DNA of 64,000 nt from Kosmotoga arenicorallina S304 (GCF_001636545.1 NZ_JFHK01000006.1:1-64000); one strand, 5' to 3'. Counted from the first letter of the stretch, positions 47,375-55,396 are shown. Notes: generated by a model from the letters alone, not told the origin. Program-made: numbers and translations.

Positions 47375-48800
47375 CAACCGGCCTCCTCTCGGATTGTATT
47401 ATTCTCTTATATAACTTTATGTATTCACCTGCAGAATTTTCCCATGAGCAATCCGTCTTCATGGCGTTCTTAACAACTGTTATCCAGTCGCTTGAATGAT
47501 AGGTATCCAGTGCCCGTTCAACGGCTCTGGTTAATTCCAGCGAATCGTAGTCAAAGAACCCGAATCCGTTTCCAGTAGCCGTATTGAAATCGAATTCTTT
47601 AACAGTGTCTTTCAATCCACCTGTGAACCTCACCACCGGGACAGTTCCGTATCTCATCGCGAACATTTGCCCCAGTCCGCAGGGCTCGTATTTTGAAGGC
47701 ATCAAGAACATGTCACTTCCGGCATATATTTTCTGCGCCAGATTCACATCAAAGCAAATGTTGGCTGAAACTTTTTGGGGGAATTTTTCTTCGAGACTTC
47801 TAAAGAGATTTTCATATCGCTCTTCACCGGTGCCCAGAATAACCAGCTGCAAATCCTTAGCCAAAAGGTCTTCGGCTGCTTCCGCAAGGATATCCAGGCC
47901 CTTTTGATCTACAAGCCTTGATATCAGGCCAACCACAGGTGCGTCAGTTTCAGGAAGGCCGAGTTCTTTTTGAAGCGCAAGCTTGCAGCTTTTCTTACCG
48001 CTGAGGTCATCTATACTGAAAGTAGCTGCTATTCTTTTATCTGTCTCTGGATTGTATTCGGTATAGTCTATCCCGTTAATAATCCCTACCAATCGGTCGC
48101 CAAGCTTTGAAAGCAAGTCATTTAAGCCCATTCCATATTCTTCGGTCTTGATTTCCTCGGCATAAGTCGGGCTTACTGTACTCACGAAATCTGAAAAAAC
48201 AATGCCCGCTTTTAAGAAATTGAGCATATCTCCAGTAGATAAATATCCTCTTTCCCAGTAATACCCGGGAAGCTTTGTTAGCTCGAAATAATATTTATCA
48301 AATGTTCCCTGATAGCCAAGGTTATGGATAGTAATCAAAGTCTTGGGTATAGCATCTCCGAAAAAAGTCTTGATGAACGCTGGAATTAAGCCTGTTTGCC
48401 AGTCATTGCAATGTACAATATCAGGTTTTAAGATTTTAGAAAGCTGAAAAACAGCATCCGAAAAGGCAAGAGCCTGTACCCCCAGATCGCTTCCACCGTA
48501 TACGTCATCTGAGTCAATTAACTCATCATTCTTTAGGAGAAAAACAGGTATGTTTCCCTTATTCAGGGTGGTTTTATAAACTTCGAAGGTGTAATTTGAT
48601 TTCAGCTCGCTGGTGTTAACTGTCAAACCGGTTTTTTCTATATGATTTGCATTTTTTTCAACAATCTGATGGTAAGGCATCGCTATCTGCACCTCTACCC
48701 CTTGTTTCACAAGGTATTCAGGTAAACTGCCAACCACATCCGCCAACCCGCCAACCTTTGCGAGGGGGTACACTTCATAAGAAACCATCAATATTTTCAT
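47367..48800 (-). CDS. glgA: Glycogen synthase (ADP-glucose-type, GT5)
   Basis: 477 aa. MKILMVSYEVYPLAKVGGLADVVGSLP (K-x-G-G-L substrate loop), HCNDWQTGLIPAF, TIHNLGYQG, and the C-terminal PSKYEPCGLGQMFAMRYGTVPVVR donor site. Extends alpha-1,4-glucan. Starts the run glgA-galT-gatC-yraN-pgm-truA. Confidence 0.96.
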   Translation of the reverse strand: MKILMVSYEVYPLAKVGGLADVVGSLPEYLVKQGVEVQIAMPYHQIVEKNANHIEKTGLTVNTSELKSNYTFEVYKTTLNKGNIPVFLLKNDELIDSDDVYGGSDLGVQALAFSDAVFQLSKILKPDIVHCNDWQTGLIPAFIKTFFGDAIPKTLITIHNLGYQGTFDKYYFELTKLPGYYWERGYLSTGDMLNFLKAGIVFSDFVSTVSPTYAEEIKTEEYGMGLNDLLSKLGDRLVGIINGIDYTEYNPETDKRIAATFSIDDLSGKKSCKLALQKELGLPETDAPVVGLISRLVDQKGLDILAEAAEDLLAKDLQLVILGTGEERYENLFRSLEEKFPQKVSANICFDVNLAQKIYAGSDMFLMPSKYEPCGLGQMFAMRYGTVPVVRFTGGLKDTVKEFDFNTATGNGFGFFDYDSLELTRAVERALDTYHSSDWITVVKNAMKTDCSWENSAGEYIKLYKRIIQSERRPVDA

Positions 48801-48806
48801 AATTCT

Positions 48807-49424
48807 TCACCTCTTAATTATAGGAAGATCGTGAGAGAAAACGATAGTATCGGCCCTATTGTACAGCTCAATGGCTATTTTAGAAGCATCGTCATTTCTC
48901 ATGCCCTTACGCATTTCGAAAAATCTGAATTGCCTGTCGCATAAATCACCAAAAATAAGCACATTTCCGGCGTTCGTTGTTTTCACAAAGAAAGAAACGT
49001 GCTCTCTTGAATGAAAGGGCGTTTCAATAACTTCCACAAGATCCCAGAGCATTCCGCCCTCAAAGGGCTCCACTCTATTCCAGCTGTTAATAACCATTGA
49101 ATACATCTGCCCGATCACCGGACCGAAAGCTAAGTAATTACGAGTTGCGTAGTTTTTGTGAAGCCTTACCGTGGCATTTTTGAAAAACATCGAATTGAAG
49201 GCGTGATCAAGGTGAAAATGCGTGAGCAGGACATCAGTAACCTCTTCAGGTGCCACACCCGTTCTCCCCAGAGCGTTTTCAAGGGCTTTCAAAGAGGGGA
49301 ACCCTCCAGGATCAACTATCACTATCCTGTCTTCATCTTTTAAAAGAACTGCACTACTCGTTGGAGCATCGATCTCGCCGGAAACGTAAAGAACACTGCC
49401 CGGAAAGAGTAATTCAAACTCCAT
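48807..49424 (-). CDS. Metallo-beta-lactamase fold hydrolase
   Basis: 205 aa. LTHFHLDHAFN (H-x-H-x-D-H metal motif), FHSREHVSFFV (His), FGDLCDRQ (Asp) and VFSHDLPII (His) complete the dinuclear site. Resembles glyoxalase II or small quorum-lactonase-like members; substrate not predictable. Confidence 0.9.
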   Translation of the reverse strand: MEFELLFPGSVLYVSGEIDAPTSSAVLLKDEDRIVIVDPGGFPSLKALENALGRTGVAPEEVTDVLLTHFHLDHAFNSMFFKNATVRLHKNYATRNYLAFGPVIGQMYSMVINSWNRVEPFEGGMLWDLVEVIETPFHSREHVSFFVKTTNAGNVLIFGDLCDRQFRFFEMRKGMRNDDASKIAIELYNRADTIVFSHDLPIIKR

Positions 49425-50207
49425 TTAAATCACTCCCAGAGTAATAAAACTCGCAACCGCGAATATTATACAGTAAATCGCAAAACCTCTCAGTTTTCCC
49501 TTTATAACAAACTTCTTAACTAAAAAAAGCCCGATAATTCCTGTAAAAAAGGCACTTAAGAATGCGGTGATGGCATAACCCATTGGCACGTTTAATTTTC
49601 CAAGTTCAAGAATACCTGCGCCTAATGTTACGGGCAGGCTCATAAGGAAAGAAAACTTAACGGCATCTTTTCTTGAAAGCCCAATTAGCAGTGCCCCAAA
49701 AATAGTCATACCGCTTCTTGATATGCCTGGCAATATAGCAACTGCTTGAAGGCAGCCGATAAGAAAAGCTCCCATGAACCCGAGCTTCAGTATTTCAAAC
49801 TTTCCGTTGAATCTATCAGACAGAAGCAAAAAAAAGGCTGTGATGAAAAGCATACCAGCAGCAAAGTACGGGCTTGAAAAAATGCTGGAAATTCTTTCCT
49901 CAAGAAAAAGTCCTGCAACAACTGCAGGAATAGTAGCTACTATCAGGAGGGCTATATACCTTATTGAATTTCTGTTTTCCTCTCTGGAAAATAATCCCCC
50001 TATTATCTGAAGAATCTCGCGGTATGTAAAAAGCAAAACCGCAAAAAAAGTTGCGAGGTGCAATAGCGCAAAAAGGGATGTCATATTATCTGAATCTAAT
50101 TTCAAAATCGAAGAAAAAATCGTCAAATGCCCCGAAGATGAAACAGGAAGAAATTCCGTTGCGCCCTGAAGGCTTCCAAGGAAAAGATATTTCAATACAT
50201 CAACCAC
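49425..50207 (-). CDS. uppP: Undecaprenyl-diphosphatase
   Basis: 260 aa, about 8 transmembrane helices. [18 protein letters not shown] and [34 protein letters not shown] are the BacA/UppP signatures. Recycles undecaprenyl pyrophosphate for cell-wall synthesis and gives bacitracin tolerance. Overlaps the CBS-ACT gene. Confidence 0.97.
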   Translation of the reverse strand: MVDVLKYLFLGSLQGATEFLPVSSSGHLTIFSSILKLDSDNMTSLFALLHLATFFAVLLFTYREILQIIGGLFSREENRNSIRYIALLIVATIPAVVAGLFLEERISSIFSSPYFAAGMLFITAFFLLLSDRFNGKFEILKLGFMGAFLIGCLQAVAILPGISRSGMTIFGALLIGLSRKDAVKFSFLMSLPVTLGAGILELGKLNVPMGYAITAFLSAFFTGIIGLFLVKKFVIKGKLRGFAIYCIIFAVASFITLGVI

Positions 50208-50811
50208 TGAAGCCTTCCTCCTCCATTATCGAATCGTATTCAATACCGTTGCTGTTGAAAATACCTGCGATTTCTCCTATATCCGTTTCGGAGGTCCTGA
50301 TGATGACGTTTTTCTTTCCGCCTTCTCCAGGTGAAGTTACAATAGACAGAATGTTGATTTCATTGTCGGCCAATAAATCAACGACCTTTTTTAGCGCTCC
50401 TGGCTTATCTCCGAGAATCACGGAAATTCTGACCCCTTTTTGATCCATTGAAGTGAACTCCATAAGAGCTTCGAGAATGTCAAAAACGGTAATAACCCCC
50501 CTTAGGGTCATATCACTTGAAACCACCGGGATAACGAGGTCATGGCTCTCTATGAGCATAAGCACCACGTCTTCAATGATGTCGGTTTCATAGCTGAAAT
50601 ATTCAGGTTCTTTTGCTATTTCAGCCAGTTTAGTGTCGGGATTGTGATTTTTAAGCTCTTTCTTAGTTATCGAGCCGAGGAGCTTTCCGGCTTCATCATG
50701 AACAACAACTGTCGAAAAATCGTATTTCTCTTCTGCTTTCAACACATCCGATACACTATCTTGAGAAGAAAACACAGGGAATGCCCTGTTTACCCATTTG
50801 CCAACTTCCAT
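50200..50811 (-). CDS. CBS-pair plus ACT domain regulatory protein
   Basis: 203 aa from ATG 50811, 8 nt after GAGG; 50817 is an alternative. Two CBS motifs ([38 protein letters not shown] and [34 protein letters not shown]) precede an ACT domain ([31 protein letters not shown]). Similar to AcuB-like sensors that bind adenine nucleotides and an amino acid. Ligand unknown. Confidence 0.9.
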   Translation of the reverse strand: MEVGKWVNRAFPVFSSQDSVSDVLKAEEKYDFSTVVVHDEAGKLLGSITKKELKNHNPDTKLAEIAKEPEYFSYETDIIEDVVLMLIESHDLVIPVVSSDMTLRGVITVFDILEALMEFTSMDQKGVRISVILGDKPGALKKVVDLLADNEINILSIVTSPGEGGKKNVIIRTSETDIGEIAGIFNSNGIEYDSIMEEEGFSG

Positions 50812-50903
50812 GCTCATCGCCTCTTTTTTAATAGACTCGTGAAATATGATACAATAATCCAGCAACACTCTTCAAGTATAGCAGAGAATCAGGGGGTTTG
50901 AAG

Positions 50904-52034
50904 ATGTATCAGGGACTTATAAGGCTTCTTGAGCTATATACTAACCTTTTCACCATGTTTCGCTGGAATAATCGCCCAACCTTGCTGAGAACAAATGAAG
51001 CGGAAAATGCCTTTATTTCTGCTCAGTTTTCATTGCTCCTTTCGCTGATCGCCAGAGAGCATGGGGAGGAAATTAATGAAGACAGGCTTTTCAAACGCAT
51101 TCTGTTCAAAGAACTTCCAAAGTGCATAATATCAGATATCTCTGTCGATACAAAAGTTCTTATAAAGGAGCTCGACCCGGAAAAATGGGATGCTGTTTTT
51201 GATGCTACCGTTTCAGAAGTTGCTCCGCTGTTGCCCGAAAATCACAGAGAAGATTTCATGAATGAAATGAAAGCAGCAAAGGATGACAGTATAGAAGGTA
51301 AAATTATCTCCATAGGAGATTTGCTTTCAGCAACTCTTGAAGCAGATATTCACTCCCGTTTCTTTCCCGAATACTATGAAGAGGCCCTTGGAAGCCTTAA
51401 AAAAAGACTCTCCCGCTTTGATGACTTTCAACCTTATAGAATACTCAAAGAAAGCTTATGGATAAAGGATTATCAGGAAGCGCTGGTCGTATTGCTTAGA
51501 GCGGTGCGCTGGAACAGACTAAAAAGGAATGTCGAAACCACCGTTGCAGGCCATTCTTTTTATGTTGCGGTAATAGCTTACCTGCTGGCTCTGATGGAAA
51601 ATGAAGTGGGGAACAACGTAAATAGCCTTGAAGTTGTTAAAAAGGCTTTGCTTCACGATATACCCGAGAGTTTGACGGGAGACATAATCACCCCTACAAA
51701 GCGCAAAGTGAAGGGCTTTGAAGAAGTCATCTCGAGAGTGGAAGAAAAAATGGTGAGCGAAAGGCTCCTTGTGCATATGCCGGAAAGTATAGCACTCGAA
51801 CTTAAACAGAGAATGCTCGATCCCTTTGGAGGCACAGAAGGTAAATTGGTCAGGGCAGCTGACCTCACAGCAGCCGTTGTGGAATGCCTGATGGAAATAA
51901 AAACCGGAAATGCACAGCTCGCTTTCCGCTCTGCTATAAGCAATATGCTTGATACACTCTCAGAATCAGAATTCGAGAATGTAAGATATCTTTCCGACTC
52001 TTTGCGGTGGGGGCTCGAATGGGTAGGAAGATGA
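50904..52034 (+). CDS. Tandem HD-domain (YfbR-like) phosphohydrolase
   Basis: 376 aa from ATG 50904, 7 nt after AGGGGG. Two related halves. The C-terminal half (about 190-376) has VRWNRLKRNVETTVAGHSFYVAVIAY and ALLHDIPESLTGDIITPTK, with the H...HD metal ligands of YfbR-type 5'-nucleotidases. The N-terminal half has a matching FRWNNRPTLLRTNEAENAFISAQF...ILFKELPKCIISDIS in which the histidines and HD are replaced. So one active and one degenerate HD domain. Divergent from the CBS-ACT gene; followed by a terminator. Confidence 0.88.
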   Translation: MYQGLIRLLELYTNLFTMFRWNNRPTLLRTNEAENAFISAQFSLLLSLIAREHGEEINEDRLFKRILFKELPKCIISDISVDTKVLIKELDPEKWDAVFDATVSEVAPLLPENHREDFMNEMKAAKDDSIEGKIISIGDLLSATLEADIHSRFFPEYYEEALGSLKKRLSRFDDFQPYRILKESLWIKDYQEALVVLLRAVRWNRLKRNVETTVAGHSFYVAVIAYLLALMENEVGNNVNSLEVVKKALLHDIPESLTGDIITPTKRKVKGFEEVISRVEEKMVSERLLVHMPESIALELKQRMLDPFGGTEGKLVRAADLTAAVVECLMEIKTGNAQLAFRSAISNMLDTLSESEFENVRYLSDSLRWGLEWVGR

Positions 52035-52039
52035 ACCAC

Positions 52040-52078
52040 TAAAAATAAAAGAAAGCACCGAAATCCCGGTGCTTTTTT
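52040..52078. terminator. Bidirectional terminator between HD gene and aspartate aminotransferase gene
   Basis: Stem AGCACCG (52054-52060) with CGGTGCT (52067-52073), loop AAATCC, T6 run downstream on the plus strand. An A-rich run (52040-52053) supplies the T tract for the minus strand, which ends the converging aminotransferase gene. Confidence 0.92.
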
Positions 52079-52088
52079 CTAATATTCC

Positions 52089-53246
52089 TCACAGTGTTTT
52101 CATGAAGTGTTCTAACCTGTCTAAACCTTTTTCCAATTCTTCGATAGAGCTCGCATAAGAAAGCCTGATAAACCCTTCAGCATTGAAAGCACTTCCCGGG
52201 ATCATACCAACCCCTGCTTTCTCGAGAAGCGCGACGCAGAACTCAAAGGAATCTTTGATTCCCTTTCCAAGATAATCTCTGATGTCCACGAAGAAATAGA
52301 ATGCACCTTTTGGAAAAAAGAATTTCAATCCCATCTCTTTCAACCTGTTGCCGACATAGTCTCTTCTAATAATAAACTCCTTAACCATATAACCGGTTTC
52401 TACATCAAGCGCTTTCAATGCGGCATATTGAGCTATGGTGTTTACATTGGAGGTTGAATGTCCCTGTATCTTTGTAACTGCTTTTGCAATTTCTTTTTTA
52501 GCTGCCAGATATCCGATCCGCCAACCGGTCATTGAATAGGCTTTAGAAAAGGCATTAATGACAATCGCCAATTCTTTCATCCCCTCAAAGGAAGCAATGC
52601 TTACATGCTTTTCGTCAAAGGCTAACTTCTCATAAACCTCATCGGAAATAACTATAATCCCATGTTTTTTCAGAAGTTCAGAAAGCTCCTTTAGATATTC
52701 CTCTGGATATACAGAACCGGTAGGATTGTTTGGTGAATTTATGATTATCGCCTTTGTGCGTTCGCTGAAAGCCTCTTCAATTTTCGACAATTTTGGAATG
52801 TAAGCATCTTCCGGGAAAGCCTTCACATAAACGGGGATCCCGTCGCAAAGTTTTACCTGTGCCTCATAGCTAACCCATGCAGGAGAGATGAGAATCACTT
52901 CGTCACCGGGTTCAAGGATAGCTTTAAGACTGTTGTAGATAGCTTGCTTGCCTCCGTTGGAAACCACTATCTCTTCTGCCGAATAAGACAGATTGTTGTC
53001 CTTTGCCAGCTTTTGCGCAATTTTCTCCCGCAGCGCTGCTATCCCGGCTGAAGCAGTGTACTTCGTTTTGCCTTCTTTAATTGCGCTTATTGCTGCTTCA
53101 GAGATAGGTTCAGGAGTGGGGAAATCTGGCTCGCCAGCGGTGAGCTTGATGACATCTTCTCCACGAGCTAATTTTTCAAGAACCCTTTGATTGAATTGAA
53201 GCGTTATTGACGGTGAAACAGAGTTAACACTGCTTGATAGCTTCAT
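52089..53246 (-). CDS. Pyridoxal-phosphate aminotransferase, aspartate type I
   Basis: 385 aa. AGEPDFPTPEPISEAAISAI, NSPNNPTGSVYPEE, the PLP lysine in NAFSKAYSMTGWRIGYLAA and RLSYASS near the end. Class I/II aminotransferase close to the AspC subgroup; aspartate plus 2-oxoglutarate is likely but not proven. Has its own promoter. Confidence 0.95.
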   Translation of the reverse strand: MKLSSSVNSVSPSITLQFNQRVLEKLARGEDVIKLTAGEPDFPTPEPISEAAISAIKEGKTKYTASAGIAALREKIAQKLAKDNNLSYSAEEIVVSNGGKQAIYNSLKAILEPGDEVILISPAWVSYEAQVKLCDGIPVYVKAFPEDAYIPKLSKIEEAFSERTKAIIINSPNNPTGSVYPEEYLKELSELLKKHGIIVISDEVYEKLAFDEKHVSIASFEGMKELAIVINAFSKAYSMTGWRIGYLAAKKEIAKAVTKIQGHSTSNVNTIAQYAALKALDVETGYMVKEFIIRRDYVGNRLKEMGLKFFFPKGAFYFFVDIRDYLGKGIKDSFEFCVALLEKAGVGMIPGSAFNAEGFIRLSYASSIEELEKGLDRLEHFMKTL

Positions 53247-53278
53247 TTGCTTAACCTCCGATAGGGAAATTCACCGCT

Positions 53279-53307
53279 ATTATACTCTGGAACCTGGAGA
53301 ATTACAA
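53279..53307 (-). promoter_or_regulatory. Promoter of the aspartate aminotransferase gene
   Basis: Minus strand: -35 TTGTAA (53307-53302), 17-bp spacer, -10 TATAAT (53284-53279), with CGGAGG before the ATG. The repeat mosaic begins about 20 bp upstream of the -35 box. Confidence 0.8.
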
Positions 53308-53327
53308 TTGAAGATACTGAAGAATGT

Positions 53328-53362
53328 GGTTGTCGGTTGTGGATTGTTGGTTGTGGGTTGCT
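53328..53362. repeat. Five tandem heptamers, GGTTGTG family
   Basis: Consecutive units GGTTGTC, GGTTGTG, GATTGTT, GGTTGTG, GGTTGCT (5 x 7 nt). G/T-rich on the plus strand. Confidence 0.85.
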
Positions 53363-53390
53363 TGAAAAGCCGAGTAACGTGCTATGAGGA

Positions 53391-53450
53391 ACGACGGTTG
53401 ATAATGCGACAGCTGGTAATACGACAATTGGTGGAGCGACGATTGCAAGG
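53391..53450. repeat. Four tandem degenerate 15-mers, RCGACRRYTGRTAAT family
   Basis: Units: ACGACGGTTGATAAT, GCGACAGCTGGTAAT, ACGACAATTGGTGGA, GCGACGATTGCAAGG (4 x 15 nt, in register). The CGAC and TG positions are the most constant. The array is bracketed by direct copies of AAAAGCCGAGTAACG (53365-53379 and 53457-53471). Confidence 0.85.
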
Positions 53451-53521
53451 CAATCAAAAAGCCGAGTAACGCCATTCGAGTAACGAGTAGTACCTAAACA
53501 TATCTTTAAGATTTTTCTCAC

Positions 53522-53571
53522 AACTCGGTACTTAATTTCTCGATTCTCGTGACTCGCAACTCGGTTCTTCT
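53522..53571. repeat. Heptamer run, NNCTCGN family, before hairpin array A
   Basis: Units AACTCGG (53522), TTCTCGA (53537), TTCTCGT, GACTCGC, AACTCGG, TTCTTCT (to 53571). The same family reappears before array B (TTCTCAG, CTCTCAT, AACTCGA, ATAACGT, AACTCGG at 53674-53708) and after it (about 53811-53845). Confidence 0.8.
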
Positions 53572-53573
53572 CC

Positions 53574-53653
53574 GCCGCAGGTGCAGAGCCATTCTGGAAG
53601 AATGCAGAGCCGTGACGGAGTCACGCATAACCTTGGCGAAGCCCAGCATAGCC
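53574..53653. repeat. Hairpin array A: 21-nt modules with short-loop stems
   Basis: After a short hairpin GCC-GCA-GGT (53574-53582) and linker GCAGAGCC come three exact 21-nt modules of 13-nt hairpin plus 8-nt linker: ATTCT-GGA-AGAAT + GCAGAGCC (53591-53611), GTGAC-GGA-GTCAC + GCATAACC (53612-53632), TTGGC-GAA-GCCCA + GCATAGCC (53633-53653). Loops are GNA triloops; the third contains GCGAAGC, the known extra-stable mini-hairpin. Confidence 0.88.
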
Positions 53654-53673
53654 ATTTTTATCAACTTTATTGA

Positions 53674-53708
53674 TTCTCAGCTCTCATAACTCGAATAACG
53701 TAACTCGG
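53674..53708. repeat. Heptamer run, NNCTCGN family, before hairpin array B
   Basis: TTCTCAG, CTCTCAT, AACTCGA, ATAACGT, AACTCGG: five heptamers in register, leading into array B through the spacer CACTTTTCC. Confidence 0.78.
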
Positions 53709-53717
53709 CACTTTTCC

Positions 53718-53797
53718 GCCGCAGGCGCATAGCCATTCCGCAGGAATGCAAAGCCATGACGAAGTCACGTATGGCCTGGGTTGAGCCTAGCACAGCC
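53718..53797. repeat. Hairpin array B: second copy of the 21-nt module array
   Basis: GCC-GCA-GGC + GCATAGCC, then ATTCC-GCA-GGAAT + GCAAAGCC (53735-53755), ATGAC-GAA-GTCAC + GTATGGCC (53756-53776), TGGGT-TGA-GCCTA + GCACAGCC (53777-53797). The copy lies exactly 144 nt from array A. Stem bases differ from A but pairing is largely kept (for example ATTCT/AGAAT against ATTCC/GGAAT). Confidence 0.88.
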
Positions 53798-53803
53798 TTT
53801 TCA

Positions 53804-53845
53804 TTCATTCTCTCGAACTCTCGGATCTCGATTCTCAGAACACTC
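53804..53845. repeat. Heptamer run, NNCTCGN family, after hairpin array B
   Basis: Units TTCATTC, TCTCGAA, CTCTCGG, ATCTCGA, TTCTCAG, AACACTC in register, up to the 3' end of the next minus-strand gene (its stop is at 53844-53846). Confidence 0.7.
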
Positions 53846-54479
53846 ACATCTTATTCAACGTTTCAAGTATTACCAGTACGATATCATTAAGGGAATCCTT
53901 TTTGAAAAGCCTTGCTCCGGCTTCTTTACGCCTTTCGCCGGATATTATTGCGGAACAAACAACGAGGATAACATCGTTAAGACCGTATTTGAGCCGTTCA
54001 ATGAATTCTACGCGGAAACTCGGGATAGCTTCTCTTATAGCAGCCACTGTGGCTTCAACAGCTGCCATATACTTTTCATCGTCGTTTATATCAACAACAG
54101 AACTGCCGGAAAGCTGTTTTCCATCATCATCTATGCTTACGCTTACGGTAAGGCGCTTGTTGGTAGATTTCGTTTCCATAGTGAGGAGGTTGAATCTTGC
54201 CGTTTCGTCGGCAAGCGCCTCTTCATAAGTCTCGCTTGTAGTTGAATCTGGTTCGTCATCGGAAATCTGGGCAACACTGACGATTTTCCTGTCTATTTTC
54301 ACCCCAGAAGCGGCATATATGGCAGTTTCGATATCTCGAACCAATTGCTTGGCAGGTTTTTTGATATCCGCAAGAATATGGATTTCTTTTAATTCCCCGC
54401 CATCATCGGCAAGGATCTTTGCACCCTTTACTCCGGGCAGTTTGTTAACTATCTGTTCAAGCGTAACCATATTTTCCAT
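53844..54479 (-). CDS. Conserved hypothetical protein
   Basis: 211 aa, soluble. N-terminal half (about 1-75): IVNKLPGVKGAKILADDGGELKEIHILADIKKPAKQLVRDIETAIYAASGVKIDRKIVSVAQI, a pattern I have seen in uncharacterised Firmicutes proteins (possible small-molecule or nucleic-acid binding alpha/beta fold). A Ser/Thr/Asp/Glu linker (about 72-95) precedes a second alpha/beta half (KRLTVSVSIDDDGKQLSGSSVVDIND...AAVEATVAAIREAIPSF). No catalytic motif recognised. Its 3' end abuts the repeat mosaic. Confidence 0.8.
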   Translation of the reverse strand: MENMVTLEQIVNKLPGVKGAKILADDGGELKEIHILADIKKPAKQLVRDIETAIYAASGVKIDRKIVSVAQISDDEPDSTTSETYEEALADETARFNLLTMETKSTNKRLTVSVSIDDDGKQLSGSSVVDINDDEKYMAAVEATVAAIREAIPSFRVEFIERLKYGLNDVILVVCSAIISGERRKEAGARLFKKDSLNDIVLVILETLNKM

Positions 54480-54497
54480 CCGAATTCCCCCTTAAAC

Positions 54498-54689
54498 TCA
54501 TATAAACGCAAGCACCAGGGAAACTCCAGCTAGAATAATAGAGAGTAACAAAAAACGAATGCCCCTTTTATCATAAAGCTTTGGATTACCCGCTTTTCTG
54601 AGCTTCCGTGTGCCAATCTCAAAGAACACGAGACTCACAAAAAAGAAAACGATTGCTGCCGAAAAGAAAATAGACGATAGAGTTTTCAT
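54498..54689 (-). CDS. Small two-helix membrane protein
   Basis: 63 aa with two hydrophobic helices (about 6-24 and 46-62) joined by a basic loop (GTRKLRKAGNPKLYDKRG). Overlaps comB by 4 bp, so co-translated. No family recognised. Confidence 0.65.
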   Translation of the reverse strand: MKTLSSIFFSAAIVFFFVSLVFFEIGTRKLRKAGNPKLYDKRGIRFLLLSIILAGVSLVLAFI

Positions 54690-55396
54690 AAACCATTCCT
54701 CACAACTTTCCCCTCAATATAGACCGGGACAATTGAGAACATATCAATTTTAGCACAAAAGGCTACGTCTTTACCAAATCCTTTTCTTACAAGGGCTTTT
54801 CCATGGCTTGCAACGGTTTTTAATACTCTTTCGAGCTCTTTTCCAAGCATCATATATTCATTCAAAGCTACCACGGCAGAATCGGTAAGCTCAACTTTTT
54901 TCGCAGTCGAGGTGATGTTTTTTATAAGCGCTCCTGCGCAGAGCACATCCTCGAGGGCTAATTTTCCCCGGTTGCCAGCGCATCCTATGCCAATTGCATC
55001 GCAACCGGATACAATTACTTTTTCAGCAACGCTCTTAACATTAAGGAAAGATGAGATATATAGCTGCCTGGCTTTTTTCATACGTTCAATGAGCTTCGTG
55101 CCATTTGAAGTTGTCATGATTATCTCTTTCCCTTTCACTTGTTCATAGTCAAAGGGAGAATTCCCCAGATCGAAGTCTTGCGGCTTCAAGCTTTCCCTTT
55201 CTCCACCAAGAAGCGCATCCGGGTTTTGAGCTTTCAATTCTCTTGCCTTTTCGAGCGCAGAAACAGGGATAATTGCCTTTGCCCCTCTGGCAAGGGCAAC
55301 GACCATACTGCTTGTTGCACGCAATACATCTATTGCTATCGCAATATCGGGCAAATCGGTTATATCGCCCGGGGTAAGGAAGACATCAATCTTTAT
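54686..55396 (-). CDS. comB: 2-phosphosulfolactate phosphatase family protein, apparent ATA start
   Basis: 236 aa if started at ATA 55396. ComB family: IDVLRATSSMVVAL, GERESLKPQDFDLGNSPFDY, TTSNGTKLI and GIGCAGNRGKLALEDVLCAGAL. The TTG at 55354 would drop the N-terminal strand; upstream in frame lies IKIDVFLTPGDITDLPD, where other family members have Met-Lys-(I/V)-Asp. GGGGGAG is 6 nt before the ATA, within the end of the phosphatase gene. In methanogens the enzyme serves coenzyme M synthesis; its bacterial role is unclear. Confidence 0.88.
   Translation of the reverse strand: MKIDVFLTPGDITDLPDIAIAIDVLRATSSMVVALARGAKAIIPVSALEKARELKAQNPDALLGGERESLKPQDFDLGNSPFDYEQVKGKEIIMTTSNGTKLIERMKKARQLYISSFLNVKSVAEKVIVSGCDAIGIGCAGNRGKLALEDVLCAGALIKNITSTAKKVELTDSAVVALNEYMMLGKELERVLKTVASHGKALVRKGFGKDVAFCAKIDMFSIVPVYIEGKVVRNGL

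Larger units (their letters stand above)
53320..53843. other. Non-coding intergenic mosaic of tandem micro-repeats
   Basis: A gap of about 600 bp (53247-53843) between the aminotransferase gene and the next minus-strand gene. No credible gene. Apart from the promoter at its left end it is almost wholly made of degenerate tandem repeats with periods of 7, 15 and 21 nt, described separately below. Confidence 0.9.

Noticed and set aside
53243-53521. 92-aa minus-strand open frame over the repeat mosaic
   Set aside because: It is a translation of the GGTTGTG heptamers, the 15-mers and the aminotransferase promoter; no homology, no ribosome-binding site, and it covers the promoter of the next gene.
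53320-53850. Possible CRISPR array
   Set aside because: Repeat units are short, adjacent and degenerate, with no conserved 25-40 nt repeat or unique spacers, and no cas genes nearby.
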